From: an uncultured Bdellovibrionales bacterium
Lineage (GTDB): Bacteria; Bdellovibrionota; FAC87; UBA2466
DNA length: 56,460 nucleotides
Direction: 5' to 3'
NCBI GenBank assembly: GCA_937903155.1
Contig: CALCZU010000065.1
Coordinates: 1-56,460, forward strand
Below the pieces are notes generated by a model. The model did not search any database and had not been told where the DNA came from. It was given only the letters and a program-made list of their open reading frames with translations. Positions within the stretch are counted from its first letter, which is position 1. Each line of letters opens with the position of its first letter. Position numbers and translations under genes: made by a program. Below are positions 11,125 through 19,491 of this stretch, piece by piece.

Positions 11125-12717
11125 CTATCTCCTCGCAATCTTTCCCTTGTAAGTAAAACGCTGCCCCTGTTGTTCGAGTTGGACCTCATTAAACTGCGGG
11201 ATATTTTTTAAATGGGTGGTCACTTCATCCAGTGTCCCCTCGTAAAGAACGCCTTCGAGCGTAAAAGAGCGATCGTCAAAAAGAAGGGTGTTTACGTCGA
11301 CCCGAACCGTTGCGGGAAATGCATTTGAAACCGATTTGATAATCGACAACGCGGGGATATCCGTTTTCGATGCCATCTTGATTTTCTTTTCGAGCTCCGC
11401 ATTTTTCTGATCGATGAATTTTTTAAGATCATCTGGGTTGGCTAAAAGGGCCTGTGAGGTTCTTGAAGGAACGGATCGGAATGTGTCCTTGAAAACCTTT
11501 CGTAGTTCTTCATTGCTGGCTGCAAGTTCTCGGTCGGACAAATACGAAGCGATATTGACGTGGATGAACAGAATTGCTGCGAGTCCGGCTGCGTACTGGG
11601 CGAGTTTTACGACCGCTGGATTTGAGAAAACCGTTGAAACTTCATTGAACGAAGTTTGTTTGGAGGCCACGCCACTTCGGAAGTTGAAAAGAATCGGTGC
11701 CTTTCGGGCGAAGACGATGCTTCTTCCCCAACACTCAGTGAATCGGCTGATGTCCGCTTTTTTAAGTTCTTCTTTTACAGGGATCGTATCAAAGGCATTG
11801 AAATTTGAGACGGGAATTTCGAAGGCATTTTCAAAAAGCGCTTTGATGCCTTTCAGTTTGGACGTTCCGCCGGTTAAGGTGATTCCGGTGACTTCCTGTT
11901 TATAAGTATTGCGGAATGAAACGAGGCTATGAGTGAGATCGGCTGTGAAAGATTGAAAGCATTGTCGAATCGCCTGTCGGGGTTCTTCTTGCGCGGGATT
12001 ATCCGACAGAATATCGAGTGTTTCGATTTTAAATTTCTCGGCATCTTCAAGACTCATGCTTTGAGAGACGGCAAGTGCGTTGTTCAAAGTTTGTCCACCC
12101 CACGGAATACTTCGCACAAGCTTGATTTCATTTTGTTCGATAATGCAGAGGTTCGTTTTTTGGTGCCCGATATCGAGCAAAAGTTGGGGTCCTACCGGTT
12201 TTTCTACGTCAGGCGTCTTAGTGGCCTGGGCCATCAAAAAGAGATTGATGAGACCTTGTGAATCAAACGTGAGCCAATCGGGATCAATTCCCAGTGATTT
12301 TAACCAGAGGAGATGCTGTTTGACTAAATTCTCAGGAGCGATTGCCGCGAACACAAGGCTTCCGGTTCTTTGCTTCACCACCCAATGTTCCAAAATAGCC
12401 TCATCGAGTTTGAACGGAACTGCATCTTCTAACTCGAAACGATACATTTGTTCGACTTTTTTGCGATTTTTGATAGGGAGCTGGAGAAAACGCAACGAGG
12501 TCTGAGACATGGGAAGACTCGTTACGATTTTTTCAGGGACCGCAGGAAGTCGAGCCAGAAGCTGGTCGGTGGCTTGTTTGTAATTGAGGGATGGGTTTTC
12601 CATCTTGAGTGGTAGCCGAACTTCATGAAAGTCGATGACTTCGAACTTGCGCCATCGAGATTCGATTTCGACTGCTTTGACGCTCCAACTTCCGTATTCG
12701 ATTCCTAAGATTTTCAT
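11125..12717 (-). CDS. gspL: Type II secretion system protein GspL (PilM-like)
   Basis: A 530-aa inner-membrane protein that couples the GspE ATPase to the pseudopilus platform. The first ~340 residues are a PilM/GspL actin-like cytoplasmic domain: MKILGIEYGSWSVKAVEIE at the start, LLLDIGHQKTNLCI, and GITLTGGTSKLKGIKALFE. A membrane helix lies at about residues 378-395, followed by a periplasmic domain of about 130 residues. At 530 aa it is longer than enterobacterial GspL (about 400 aa) and looks like PilM fused to a PilN-like tail. Confidence 0.88.
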   Translation of the reverse strand: MKILGIEYGSWSVKAVEIESRWRKFEVIDFHEVRLPLKMENPSLNYKQATDQLLARLPAVPEKIVTSLPMSQTSLRFLQLPIKNRKKVEQMYRFELEDAVPFKLDEAILEHWVVKQRTGSLVFAAIAPENLVKQHLLWLKSLGIDPDWLTFDSQGLINLFLMAQATKTPDVEKPVGPQLLLDIGHQKTNLCIIEQNEIKLVRSIPWGGQTLNNALAVSQSMSLEDAEKFKIETLDILSDNPAQEEPRQAIRQCFQSFTADLTHSLVSFRNTYKQEVTGITLTGGTSKLKGIKALFENAFEIPVSNFNAFDTIPVKEELKKADISRFTECWGRSIVFARKAPILFNFRSGVASKQTSFNEVSTVFSNPAVVKLAQYAAGLAAILFIHVNIASYLSDRELAASNEELRKVFKDTFRSVPSRTSQALLANPDDLKKFIDQKNAELEKKIKMASKTDIPALSIIKSVSNAFPATVRVDVNTLLFDDRSFTLEGVLYEGTLDEVTTHLKNIPQFNEVQLEQQGQRFTYKGKIARR

Positions 12718-12726
12718 AAATTCACC

Positions 12727-14202
12727 TTATGTTTCCGACCAAGACATGACTTTCATCTGACTGGGTTCCTCTGGCGCTGACGTCGTTTTTTGGTCTGGGC
12801 AAATTTCCCCCTGATTATTGATGACACAGCAGGATTGATTCGGCCTACTTTGTCCAGGTCTCCACGAACCTGCCAAAATTTTAACACATTGAGATTCGGT
12901 TGTGGGCTTATTGCGGCATCTTCCTTCGACCCGATACCAGAACTTACCCGGTTTACTATCACAGGTGGGTTGATCCACAATCGTGGGATCAACGCTCGCG
13001 CCTTTTCCAGCCTGGAGCGACACTGCAACCTTAATGAGTTTTTGGATTTCGGTAGACCCGCGTTGAATCACGCCCAACGATTCGATGACAAAACTGCGCG
13101 TTCCGACTGTAAAAGGATAGTTTTTTTCGTCAGGATAGAGTCGGGAAAAGCCATTTCGATTTAAATCTCGGGTGACGTAGTCGACGAACTCTTTTTCGGT
13201 CGTCCAGGATCCCCGTTTTGCTTTTTCTTCTCCGATTTTTTTGAGATCATCTTCGCTAAAATCAGGATAGATGGCGCGCAGGATCTTATTACTCGCATTG
13301 TTCAGATTAATTTTTCCGTCGTCTGAATAAACCGTGATGTGGGGTCTTAAAAGTTCGAAGAGGTGGCTGTCGATTCCCGCGACCAGCTTTAGCTCGTCGA
13401 CCGTGAAAAAATGCCCGCGTTTGATTTTGTAGGGGGGCTTTTGTTGTTCGTAAAAGGAAGCCGAGGCGGTGTTTTTATTGGGGTTCATGTTGGCGGAGTT
13501 TACCCACTCCAGAATATTCATGACCACTTCTTCAGGCTTGAGATTTCCGAATTCGTCGTTTGGGTTATCCGACTGTTTAATCAGATCTTCCATGATATTA
13601 ATCAGAGAAAGTCCTGTGAATTGAACGAGGTTGGGGTTTGTCTCATCTCGAAACTTCACGGGTTGGTTTTGTAAGTTCTGCGGAAGATAATGGAGATCCA
13701 GAAAATTTAAATTCACCTTAGAGGATTCACTGGAAATCACGTGACTGAATCTTCCCTGGGAAATCTTCGTTTCTTCTAAAATCTTTTCGGCTGCGTCTTT
13801 GTCTGCTTTTCCTAACTTTGAAAGCTGGTTTTTATCTTTAGGTGGAGGGAAAGGAGGCAGCGGAAGACTCCAGATCATATCCAAATAGCGATCGAGTGGC
13901 AGATTTGCCCCTAAACTTTTTACAGCGGGATCGCGTTTGGCACGTCCGTACATTGCGACTCTCAGTAGACCCATCCGAACTCCCGCTTTTGCGAGGTAAT
14001 AGGCTTGGACTTGATTCAGATCATTGTACGCAAGTTTTCGCTCCAGCATCGCAGAATACTTCAATTCAAGCGTCATCAAACTAATGATCATGAGTGCTAT
14101 CAAAACAGTGAGGAGTGCGGCTCCGGCTTCACTGGCGTTACGCCGGACGGGCCCGGTTTCTTGCGTTGCCCCCAAATTGATTTTTGACGTCAGGTTTCTC
14201 AT
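12727..14202 (-). CDS. gspK: Type II secretion minor pseudopilin GspK
   Basis: A 491-aa minor pseudopilin that caps the pseudopilus tip. A 27-residue leader ends in Gly before a hydrophobic helix (AALLTVLIALMIISLMTLEL) that lacks Glu5, a GspK hallmark. The central part has the GspK features VNLNFLDLHYLP and INLNNASNKILRAIYPDF, with helix-hairpin-helix-like repeats. The last ~80 residues form a Cys-rich extension (six Cys between GKFWYRVEGRC and GEICPDQ), probably a disulfide-bonded module and not typical of GspK. It lies 9 bases before gspL. Confidence 0.9.
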   Translation of the reverse strand: MRNLTSKINLGATQETGPVRRNASEAGAALLTVLIALMIISLMTLELKYSAMLERKLAYNDLNQVQAYYLAKAGVRMGLLRVAMYGRAKRDPAVKSLGANLPLDRYLDMIWSLPLPPFPPPKDKNQLSKLGKADKDAAEKILEETKISQGRFSHVISSESSKVNLNFLDLHYLPQNLQNQPVKFRDETNPNLVQFTGLSLINIMEDLIKQSDNPNDEFGNLKPEEVVMNILEWVNSANMNPNKNTASASFYEQQKPPYKIKRGHFFTVDELKLVAGIDSHLFELLRPHITVYSDDGKINLNNASNKILRAIYPDFSEDDLKKIGEEKAKRGSWTTEKEFVDYVTRDLNRNGFSRLYPDEKNYPFTVGTRSFVIESLGVIQRGSTEIQKLIKVAVSLQAGKGASVDPTIVDQPTCDSKPGKFWYRVEGRCRNKPTTESQCVKILAGSWRPGQSRPNQSCCVINNQGEICPDQKTTSAPEEPSQMKVMSWSET

Positions 14203-14883
14203 TTAAAAGTTTGCCATGAAAGGTTCGTTGTTTGGAAATCCTACTTTGAACGCTGTTTCTAGTTTTAAGCTTTTTCCTCTGGGGTCGATGAGCGTCGCTT
14301 TAATTTTGACGGCTAAAGGGAAACGGTCGCGTGTGGCTCCTGCATCTGAATTCCAGTCATCTTGCCATTTAGAGTTTTTATCATCCCAATACTGAAACTC
14401 GAGTGAGCTGACATTTTCAAGCAGAGTGGAAATCGTCCCTCCTTCGTAAAGGTCGTCGTCAATCCGTTCGCCCTCTCTTTTCATGAGTGCTGAGCTGTTT
14501 CCGCGGGATTTCAAGAAGTAGGAGATTTCCGTCTGTTCAGACTCTTTTTTTCCCTCGAAATAAATGCGGTGGCTTAAAGAAGTGAAAATGATTTCTTTTT
14601 TACGACCATCGAAGAGAGTGCGAGCGATGGGGGTGCTTTTTCCCATAGCTATCTGCGCGTCGTCTCCTAAATCATCAAAAAGGACGTGAAAAGATTGCTG
14701 GAGATCACTTCTCATAATATTGGTTGCGGCTCTGAGACCGTTATAAATCTCAGACTCTTGAAAAATGGCGTCTTTTGTATTTCGGATCAGAGAAATTTCT
14801 CGTGCGGTCCCCAACGCAATAACGCAAAAAAGCGTCAGAGCGATCATGACTTCAATCAGCGTGAATCCGGAGATCGTTTTCAT
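14203..14883 (-). CDS. gspJ: Type II secretion minor pseudopilin GspJ
   Basis: A 226-aa minor pseudopilin. The short leader MKTISG is followed by the class III signal FTLIEVMIALTLFCVIALG, with Glu5 and a long hydrophobic helix, for cleavage and N-methylation by the prepilin peptidase. The rest is a globular beta-rich domain with FQYWDDKNSKWQDDW, the aromatic strand typical of GspJ. GspJ, GspI and GspK form the pseudopilus tip in known systems. The gene abuts gspI and gspK. Confidence 0.9.
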   Translation of the reverse strand: MKTISGFTLIEVMIALTLFCVIALGTAREISLIRNTKDAIFQESEIYNGLRAATNIMRSDLQQSFHVLFDDLGDDAQIAMGKSTPIARTLFDGRKKEIIFTSLSHRIYFEGKKESEQTEISYFLKSRGNSSALMKREGERIDDDLYEGGTISTLLENVSSLEFQYWDDKNSKWQDDWNSDAGATRDRFPLAVKIKATLIDPRGKSLKLETAFKVGFPNNEPFMANF

Positions 14884-14885
14884 GG

Positions 14886-15443
14886 TCAGGGTTTCCCTCC
14901 TGCTGGAAGGCCTTGAGGAATTCCTTGGATTGTGAAGGGTTGGTTGTAGACGGCAACATGAGTCGTGGCATCGACGGTTCGGTCAATGGTTCCCTGTTTC
15001 CATTTCACAACGACATGAACTTCTCGAATCGATTTGGTGAGATAATCGCTTGCAGACTTTAAAACGATTTTTTGAATCATGTCTTCGGTGGTTTGGCTCT
15101 GCTCTTCGTCTTTTTCGTTTAGCTTACTGGCAGCGGCCGATACATTGAAATCAATATCGTTGCAGGTTGCAGTCCAGACATACTTATCAAAGGGTGCTTC
15201 GAATTTTCCTTCCCTTTTTTTGTCACAACCTTTGTCAAATCCTTCGGTTTCAATCTTTGTTTCGAGTTCTGTCATGACATTCTGTAACAGCCAGGTGGCG
15301 ACGGAGACTTCTTTTCCTTCACGTGTCGATCGCACACTTCCGCGGGTCAAATCTGCTGCAGCAACGGCTGCGATCACAAAAATGAGAATCGCGAAGAGCA
15401 CTTCGACTAACGTAAATCCTGATTTTGAGGAATGCGTTTTCAT
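14886..15443 (-). CDS. gspI: Type II secretion minor pseudopilin GspI
   Basis: A 185-aa minor pseudopilin with the prepilin signal MKTHSSKSG followed by FTLVEVLFAILIFVIAAVAA (Glu5 present). A GspI-like segment VATWLLQNVMTELE comes after the helix. Its ATG overlaps the gspH stop by four bases (ATGA), so the genes are translationally coupled. It is longer than enterobacterial GspI (about 125 aa), with an insert rich in Lys and Glu in the middle. Confidence 0.88.
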   Translation of the reverse strand: MKTHSSKSGFTLVEVLFAILIFVIAAVAAADLTRGSVRSTREGKEVSVATWLLQNVMTELETKIETEGFDKGCDKKREGKFEAPFDKYVWTATCNDIDFNVSAAASKLNEKDEEQSQTTEDMIQKIVLKSASDYLTKSIREVHVVVKWKQGTIDRTVDATTHVAVYNQPFTIQGIPQGLPAGGKP

Positions 15444-16051
15444 TGGTTTGCGTCGAAGCTTGTCACTTTCTTTTTATAAATTTCGATTTTGCCGGTGGTC
15501 GCTTGAATCACGAGCGAATAGGGATCGCTTGTGGAGCCGTCACGGTTCATGTAGAGAATGGCGGCTTCGTTGTATCCATTCGGGAAGAAATAGATATATC
15601 CCGTTCCTTGAGCCATTTGACCCGAACGTTCCGTAAAAATTCCTTCGAATTTTACTCCCGATGGGACATCGTTAGGTTTTTTGGAAAACTTTGGAACGAG
15701 CTTGAAGTTGGATGCTTGCTCTTTTTTATCAGGTTTCTTTTTGGGATCGAATTTGGGGTCGGCTTCGTTTCTAAGAAGCGTAAACTTGTTCTGGGATTCA
15801 ACCCACCAAGTTTGTTTTTCAAAATCGACTCCGAGTCGGTAGATGCCATTGAGTAAGATGGCATCGCTTCGGATCGATTTGAGGATTCCAACGAATTGTC
15901 GTGAAGTGGTGTTGAGTTTTTGGTGGGTGAGTTTACTGACAGCCGGTACACCGACTGCCAGTACCATCACAATGAGCGATAAAACGATGAGGATCTCAAG
16001 TAAAGTAAACCCTGAGTTCTTCTTCAGGGGTTTTTTACATGTTTTCGACAA
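15440..16051 (-). CDS. gspH: Type II secretion minor pseudopilin GspH
   Basis: A minor pseudopilin of about 203 aa. The class III signal KKNSG is followed by FTLLEILIVLSLIVMVLAVG, and a GspH-type region (FVGILKSIRSDAILLNGIYRLGVDF) follows the helix. No ATG stands at a sensible distance. The in-frame TTG at 16051 gives a 14-residue leader (MSKTCKKPLKKNSG) and overlaps the end of gspG by 17 bases. The frame is open for 46 more codons upstream inside gspG, so the start is uncertain and probably depends on coupling to gspG translation. Confidence 0.82.
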   Translation of the reverse strand: MSKTCKKPLKKNSGFTLLEILIVLSLIVMVLAVGVPAVSKLTHQKLNTTSRQFVGILKSIRSDAILLNGIYRLGVDFEKQTWWVESQNKFTLLRNEADPKFDPKKKPDKKEQASNFKLVPKFSKKPNDVPSGVKFEGIFTERSGQMAQGTGYIYFFPNGYNEAAILYMNRDGSTSDPYSLVIQATTGKIEIYKKKVTSFDANQ

Positions 16052-16475
16052 TAACGTCGTCGTCAGTACCTGGCTGTAAATCAGGTCCGTTTGACCAAAT
16101 TTTGTAATGTTGGTTATCATTGCACTCATAATTATAAGGATTTCCAAAAGGATCTTTTGGAATCTCTTTCTTCCCGTAGAAACCGCCATCGGGATAATTT
16201 TCGGGAACTTTGCCTCCTGAAGGTTTTGAGATCAGAGCCTGTAAACCTTGGTTTGTGTCGGGATACATATTAAATTGGAGAAAGTAAGAATCGAGCGCTT
16301 GCTGGAACTGTGCGATTTCGATTTTTGCACCATCTCTTCGGCCCTGCTTTAATTTTCCCATCAATTTCACACCTGCAAAACCTGCAAGCATGGTGACCAG
16401 AGCCAACACGATCATGATTTCAACTAGGGTGAAGCCTTTATTATTCTTTTTATCTTTTTTATTTTTTAATTTCAT
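16035..16475 (-). CDS. gspG: Type II secretion major pseudopilin GspG
   Basis: The 146-aa main subunit of the pseudopilus. The leader MKLKNKKDKKNNKG is cut before FTLVEIMIVLALVTMLAG (Glu5). GspG hallmarks follow: ALDSYFLQFNMYPDTNQGL, YGKKEIPKDPFGNPYNY, and the C-terminal calcium loop SNGPDLQPGTDDDV. A Lys/Asn-rich leader and strong expression would be expected of the major subunit. It is encoded between gspF and gspH. Confidence 0.95.
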   Translation of the reverse strand: MKLKNKKDKKNNKGFTLVEIMIVLALVTMLAGFAGVKLMGKLKQGRRDGAKIEIAQFQQALDSYFLQFNMYPDTNQGLQALISKPSGGKVPENYPDGGFYGKKEIPKDPFGNPYNYECNDNQHYKIWSNGPDLQPGTDDDVIVENM

Positions 16476-16498
16476 TTTTCCCTCTACTAGCTGTAATT

Positions 16499-17722
16499 TT
16501 ACGGCCCTCCTGCCAAGTTGTTGAGTTCCAACAACGGCATAAAAATAGAGAATGCCACGAGCGCAATAATTCCGCCCATAACGGTAATCATAAGCGGTTC
16601 CAGTAACCTTGTCATCGACTGGATTGCGGTATCTACTTGGGTATCGTAGGCGTTTGAGACGATATTCAGCATCTCTTCGAGCTCCCCGGTTTTTTCACCT
16701 ACGGCGATCATATGGGTGAGCATCGGAGGGAATTGGCCACTGGCTCTTAAGGGACCGGCAATCGAATGGCCTTCGCTAATGCTCGCTCGAGCTTGAATAA
16801 GCGCTTTGCGAATCACGGTATTGTCGACAACTTCTTTTACGATGTCGATAGCTTCGAGAAGCTGAACGCCGCTTCCGATCATCGTGCTCATCGTCCTGGC
16901 GAAACGTGAGACCGCAATCATTCGCTTTAATTTACCGAAGAGGGGGAGTTTTAAAGAGATGGTATCCCACCATTCTCGTCCCTTTGCGGTGCTTGTATAC
17001 CATTTGAAAAAGAAAAAGCCCCCGACGACCGCAATGATCATGATGTACCACTGTTGGGACATAAAATGACTGATGGCGATCATGGCAACGGTAAGTGCCG
17101 GCATCGGAGCATTCGAACCTTCGAAAACTTCGGTAATTTTTGGAACCGCAAAGGCAAAGAGAAACATGGTAATCGCGGAGCCTGCCACTGCCATGAAGGC
17201 AGGATAAGCCATTGCTCCGACGATTTTGTTGCGCATTTCGAGTTGCTTCTCGGTAAAGTCGGCAAGACGAACCAAAACGAGATCCAAATTACCGCTCGAC
17301 TCTCCCACTTGGATCATCGAACAAAAAATTGTATCGAAAACTCTCGGAAACATCCGGCAACTATCGGCGAGAGATTTTCCTTCGTTCACGCTCGTTTTTA
17401 CTTGCGCTAAGACGCCTTTGATTTTTGGATCGTCTGTTTGCTCAACCGTCGCTTCAAGCGCTTCGTCGAGCGGAATTCTCGCCTTGATCATCGTGGCGAG
17501 CTGTCGGATCATGAGGGTGAGATTTTTTAGACTGACTTTTTGACTAGTGGCCGCGGCAAAGCCCGTGGCTTTCCCCTTTTTTTCGACGCGTTCTTTGATC
17601 TCGCTGACAAAGATTCCCTTTGTCTTAAGCTTGGTGCGCGCAGTCTTAGAGGAGTCGGAATCAATTGTTCCCTTGGCGGCTTTTCCACCGGGGCCCACTC
17701 CTTTGTAATCAAACAATGGCAT
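16499..17722 (-). CDS. gspF: Type II secretion inner-membrane platform protein GspF
   Basis: A 407-aa polytopic platform protein with two GspF domains. The family start MPLFDYKGVGPGGKAAKGTI is followed by LATMIKARIPLDEALEA and the first domain with SCRMFPRVFDTIFCSMIQVGE. The second domain carries RFARTMSTMIGSGVQLLEAI, HMIAVGEKTGELEEML and the C-terminal helix PLMITVMGGIIALVAFSIFM. It anchors GspE at the inner membrane. Length is typical (about 405 aa). Confidence 0.95.
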   Translation of the reverse strand: MPLFDYKGVGPGGKAAKGTIDSDSSKTARTKLKTKGIFVSEIKERVEKKGKATGFAAATSQKVSLKNLTLMIRQLATMIKARIPLDEALEATVEQTDDPKIKGVLAQVKTSVNEGKSLADSCRMFPRVFDTIFCSMIQVGESSGNLDLVLVRLADFTEKQLEMRNKIVGAMAYPAFMAVAGSAITMFLFAFAVPKITEVFEGSNAPMPALTVAMIAISHFMSQQWYIMIIAVVGGFFFFKWYTSTAKGREWWDTISLKLPLFGKLKRMIAVSRFARTMSTMIGSGVQLLEAIDIVKEVVDNTVIRKALIQARASISEGHSIAGPLRASGQFPPMLTHMIAVGEKTGELEEMLNIVSNAYDTQVDTAIQSMTRLLEPLMITVMGGIIALVAFSIFMPLLELNNLAGGP

Positions 17723-17739
17723 TCAATATCTCCAAAACC

Positions 17740-19488
17740 CTATTCTTGAGTGACTGCGACCAATTCAACGGGCGTTGTGACGCCTTCTTCCACTTGCAAG
17801 ATTCCGTTGAGTCGCAGGGAAATCATTCCTTTTCGGACCGCTTCTTTCTTAATGATGGAGGCATCTACTTTTTGCATGATCAATGCGCGAAGTTCATCGT
17901 CCAAAATCATGAGCTCGTGCACTACCATTCGGCCTTTGTAACCCGTACCGCTGCATTCGTGACAACCTTTGGCTTTGGCAATCTTCTTTCCTTTGAAGAC
18001 GTTTTCTTCGAGGCCTAAATTGTCCATCTCCACTTTAGTAGGGACGTAATACTCAACGCATTTGGTACAAACTTTTCTCATCAAACGTTGAGCGAGAACG
18101 GCGAGAAGAGAAGAAGAAACTAGAAAAGGTTCGACTCCCATATCCACAAGACGAGTCACCGCACCGGGGGCATCGTTGGTATGAATCGTTGCAAAGACTA
18201 AGTGACCCGTGAGCGAAGCTTGAATCGCAATTTCTGCGGTTTCTTTATCTCGGATTTCTCCCACCATGATGACGTCTGGATCTTGACGTAAAATCGCTCT
18301 TAATCCAGATGCGAAAGTTAGACCGATTTTGGGGTTGGCCTGGATTTGACCAATTCCTTTGAGATCGTATTCGACGGGATCCTCGACGGTAATAATATTT
18401 CTGTCGATAGAATTGATTCGCGTAATACAGGCGTAGAGCGAAGTGGTTTTTCCACTTCCCGTAGGACCCGTGACAAGAATGATTCCGTGTTTTTTATGGA
18501 TCAACTGGCTGATCGTTTTAATCGTTTCGGAATCAAATCCTAGATCCGTTAAATCCAAACGGACGCTACTTTTATCTAAAATACGTAAAACTAGGCGTTC
18601 GCCGTGCGATGTCGGAATGACCGAGAGTCGTAGGTCGACGTCTTTTCCGGCAATCTTAATTTTGATTCTTCCGTCCTGCGGTAAGCGTTTTTCGGCGATA
18701 TCGAGTTCGCCCATGAGCTTGATACGGGACGAGATCCCCGCATGGAGACTTTTTTGAAGACGAGAAACATCGTAAAGAACACCGTCAATTCGAAAACGAA
18801 CGACCATTTCCTTTTCATACGGCTCGATATGAATATCGGATGCTTTGTCTTTAATTGCTCGGAAGAGCAAGTTATTCACAAATTTGATAATTGGAGCGTC
18901 GTTTTCAGAAGACTCTAAAAGGTCGACCGGCTCTTCTAAATCATACTCAAATTCAGAATCCCCCGTTGCGATATGATCGCTAATATCTTGTCGTACTCTT
19001 TCGTAAACGCGGTTAATGGCGTCTAGAACGACTTTGGATTCGCAAAGAACGGGTTTGATTTCTTTTTGAAAAATGACTTTTAAATCGTCGAGACATTGAA
19101 GGTTAAAAGGGTCTGAAATTACGATTGTTACGGCGCGCTCGTCGAGGGTCACAGGCAAAACTTCAAATTGACGAGCGTAAGTGATCGGGATGTCACGAAC
19201 CCATTCGGGATTGATTTGGGAGATATCGATTTCTTTTAAATAGGGAATCCCCATCTGAAGACTCAAGGCAATCATGATCTCTTGAGGCTGTAAAAATTTT
19301 CGATTGACGAGGATCTCGCCGATTTTTCCGCCCTTGTCGCGCTGGATATCGAGAGCGTCTTTTAGCTGCTCTTCGGTGAGAGAAGTCTGAGACAAAAGAA
19401 TCTGACCGATTTTGGAATCCTGTTTCAGCGCTTTTTTAACGAGAGCTTTTGTTGCGCTTTCAGTCGCTGTATTTTGATTGCTTTCCAT
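17740..19488 (-). CDS. gspE: Type II secretion ATPase GspE
   Basis: A 582-aa hexameric ATPase that drives pseudopilus assembly at the cytoplasmic face. The N-terminal part (about residues 25-165) has the T2SSE_N fold, including a repeat of the type IGQILLSQTSLTEEQL. Walker A is GPTGSGKT (341-348), the Asp box lies in ITVEDPVEYD, Walker B is in AILRQDPDVIMVGEIRD (398-414), and the His box is in GHLVFATIHTNDA. The zinc site CxxC-x31-CxxC is at Cys474/477 and Cys509/512. It lies 17 bases before gspF. Confidence 0.96.
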   Translation of the reverse strand: MESNQNTATESATKALVKKALKQDSKIGQILLSQTSLTEEQLKDALDIQRDKGGKIGEILVNRKFLQPQEIMIALSLQMGIPYLKEIDISQINPEWVRDIPITYARQFEVLPVTLDERAVTIVISDPFNLQCLDDLKVIFQKEIKPVLCESKVVLDAINRVYERVRQDISDHIATGDSEFEYDLEEPVDLLESSENDAPIIKFVNNLLFRAIKDKASDIHIEPYEKEMVVRFRIDGVLYDVSRLQKSLHAGISSRIKLMGELDIAEKRLPQDGRIKIKIAGKDVDLRLSVIPTSHGERLVLRILDKSSVRLDLTDLGFDSETIKTISQLIHKKHGIILVTGPTGSGKTTSLYACITRINSIDRNIITVEDPVEYDLKGIGQIQANPKIGLTFASGLRAILRQDPDVIMVGEIRDKETAEIAIQASLTGHLVFATIHTNDAPGAVTRLVDMGVEPFLVSSSLLAVLAQRLMRKVCTKCVEYYVPTKVEMDNLGLEENVFKGKKIAKAKGCHECSGTGYKGRMVVHELMILDDELRALIMQKVDASIIKKEAVRKGMISLRLNGILQVEEGVTTPVELVAVTQE

Positions 19489-19491
19489 GGT

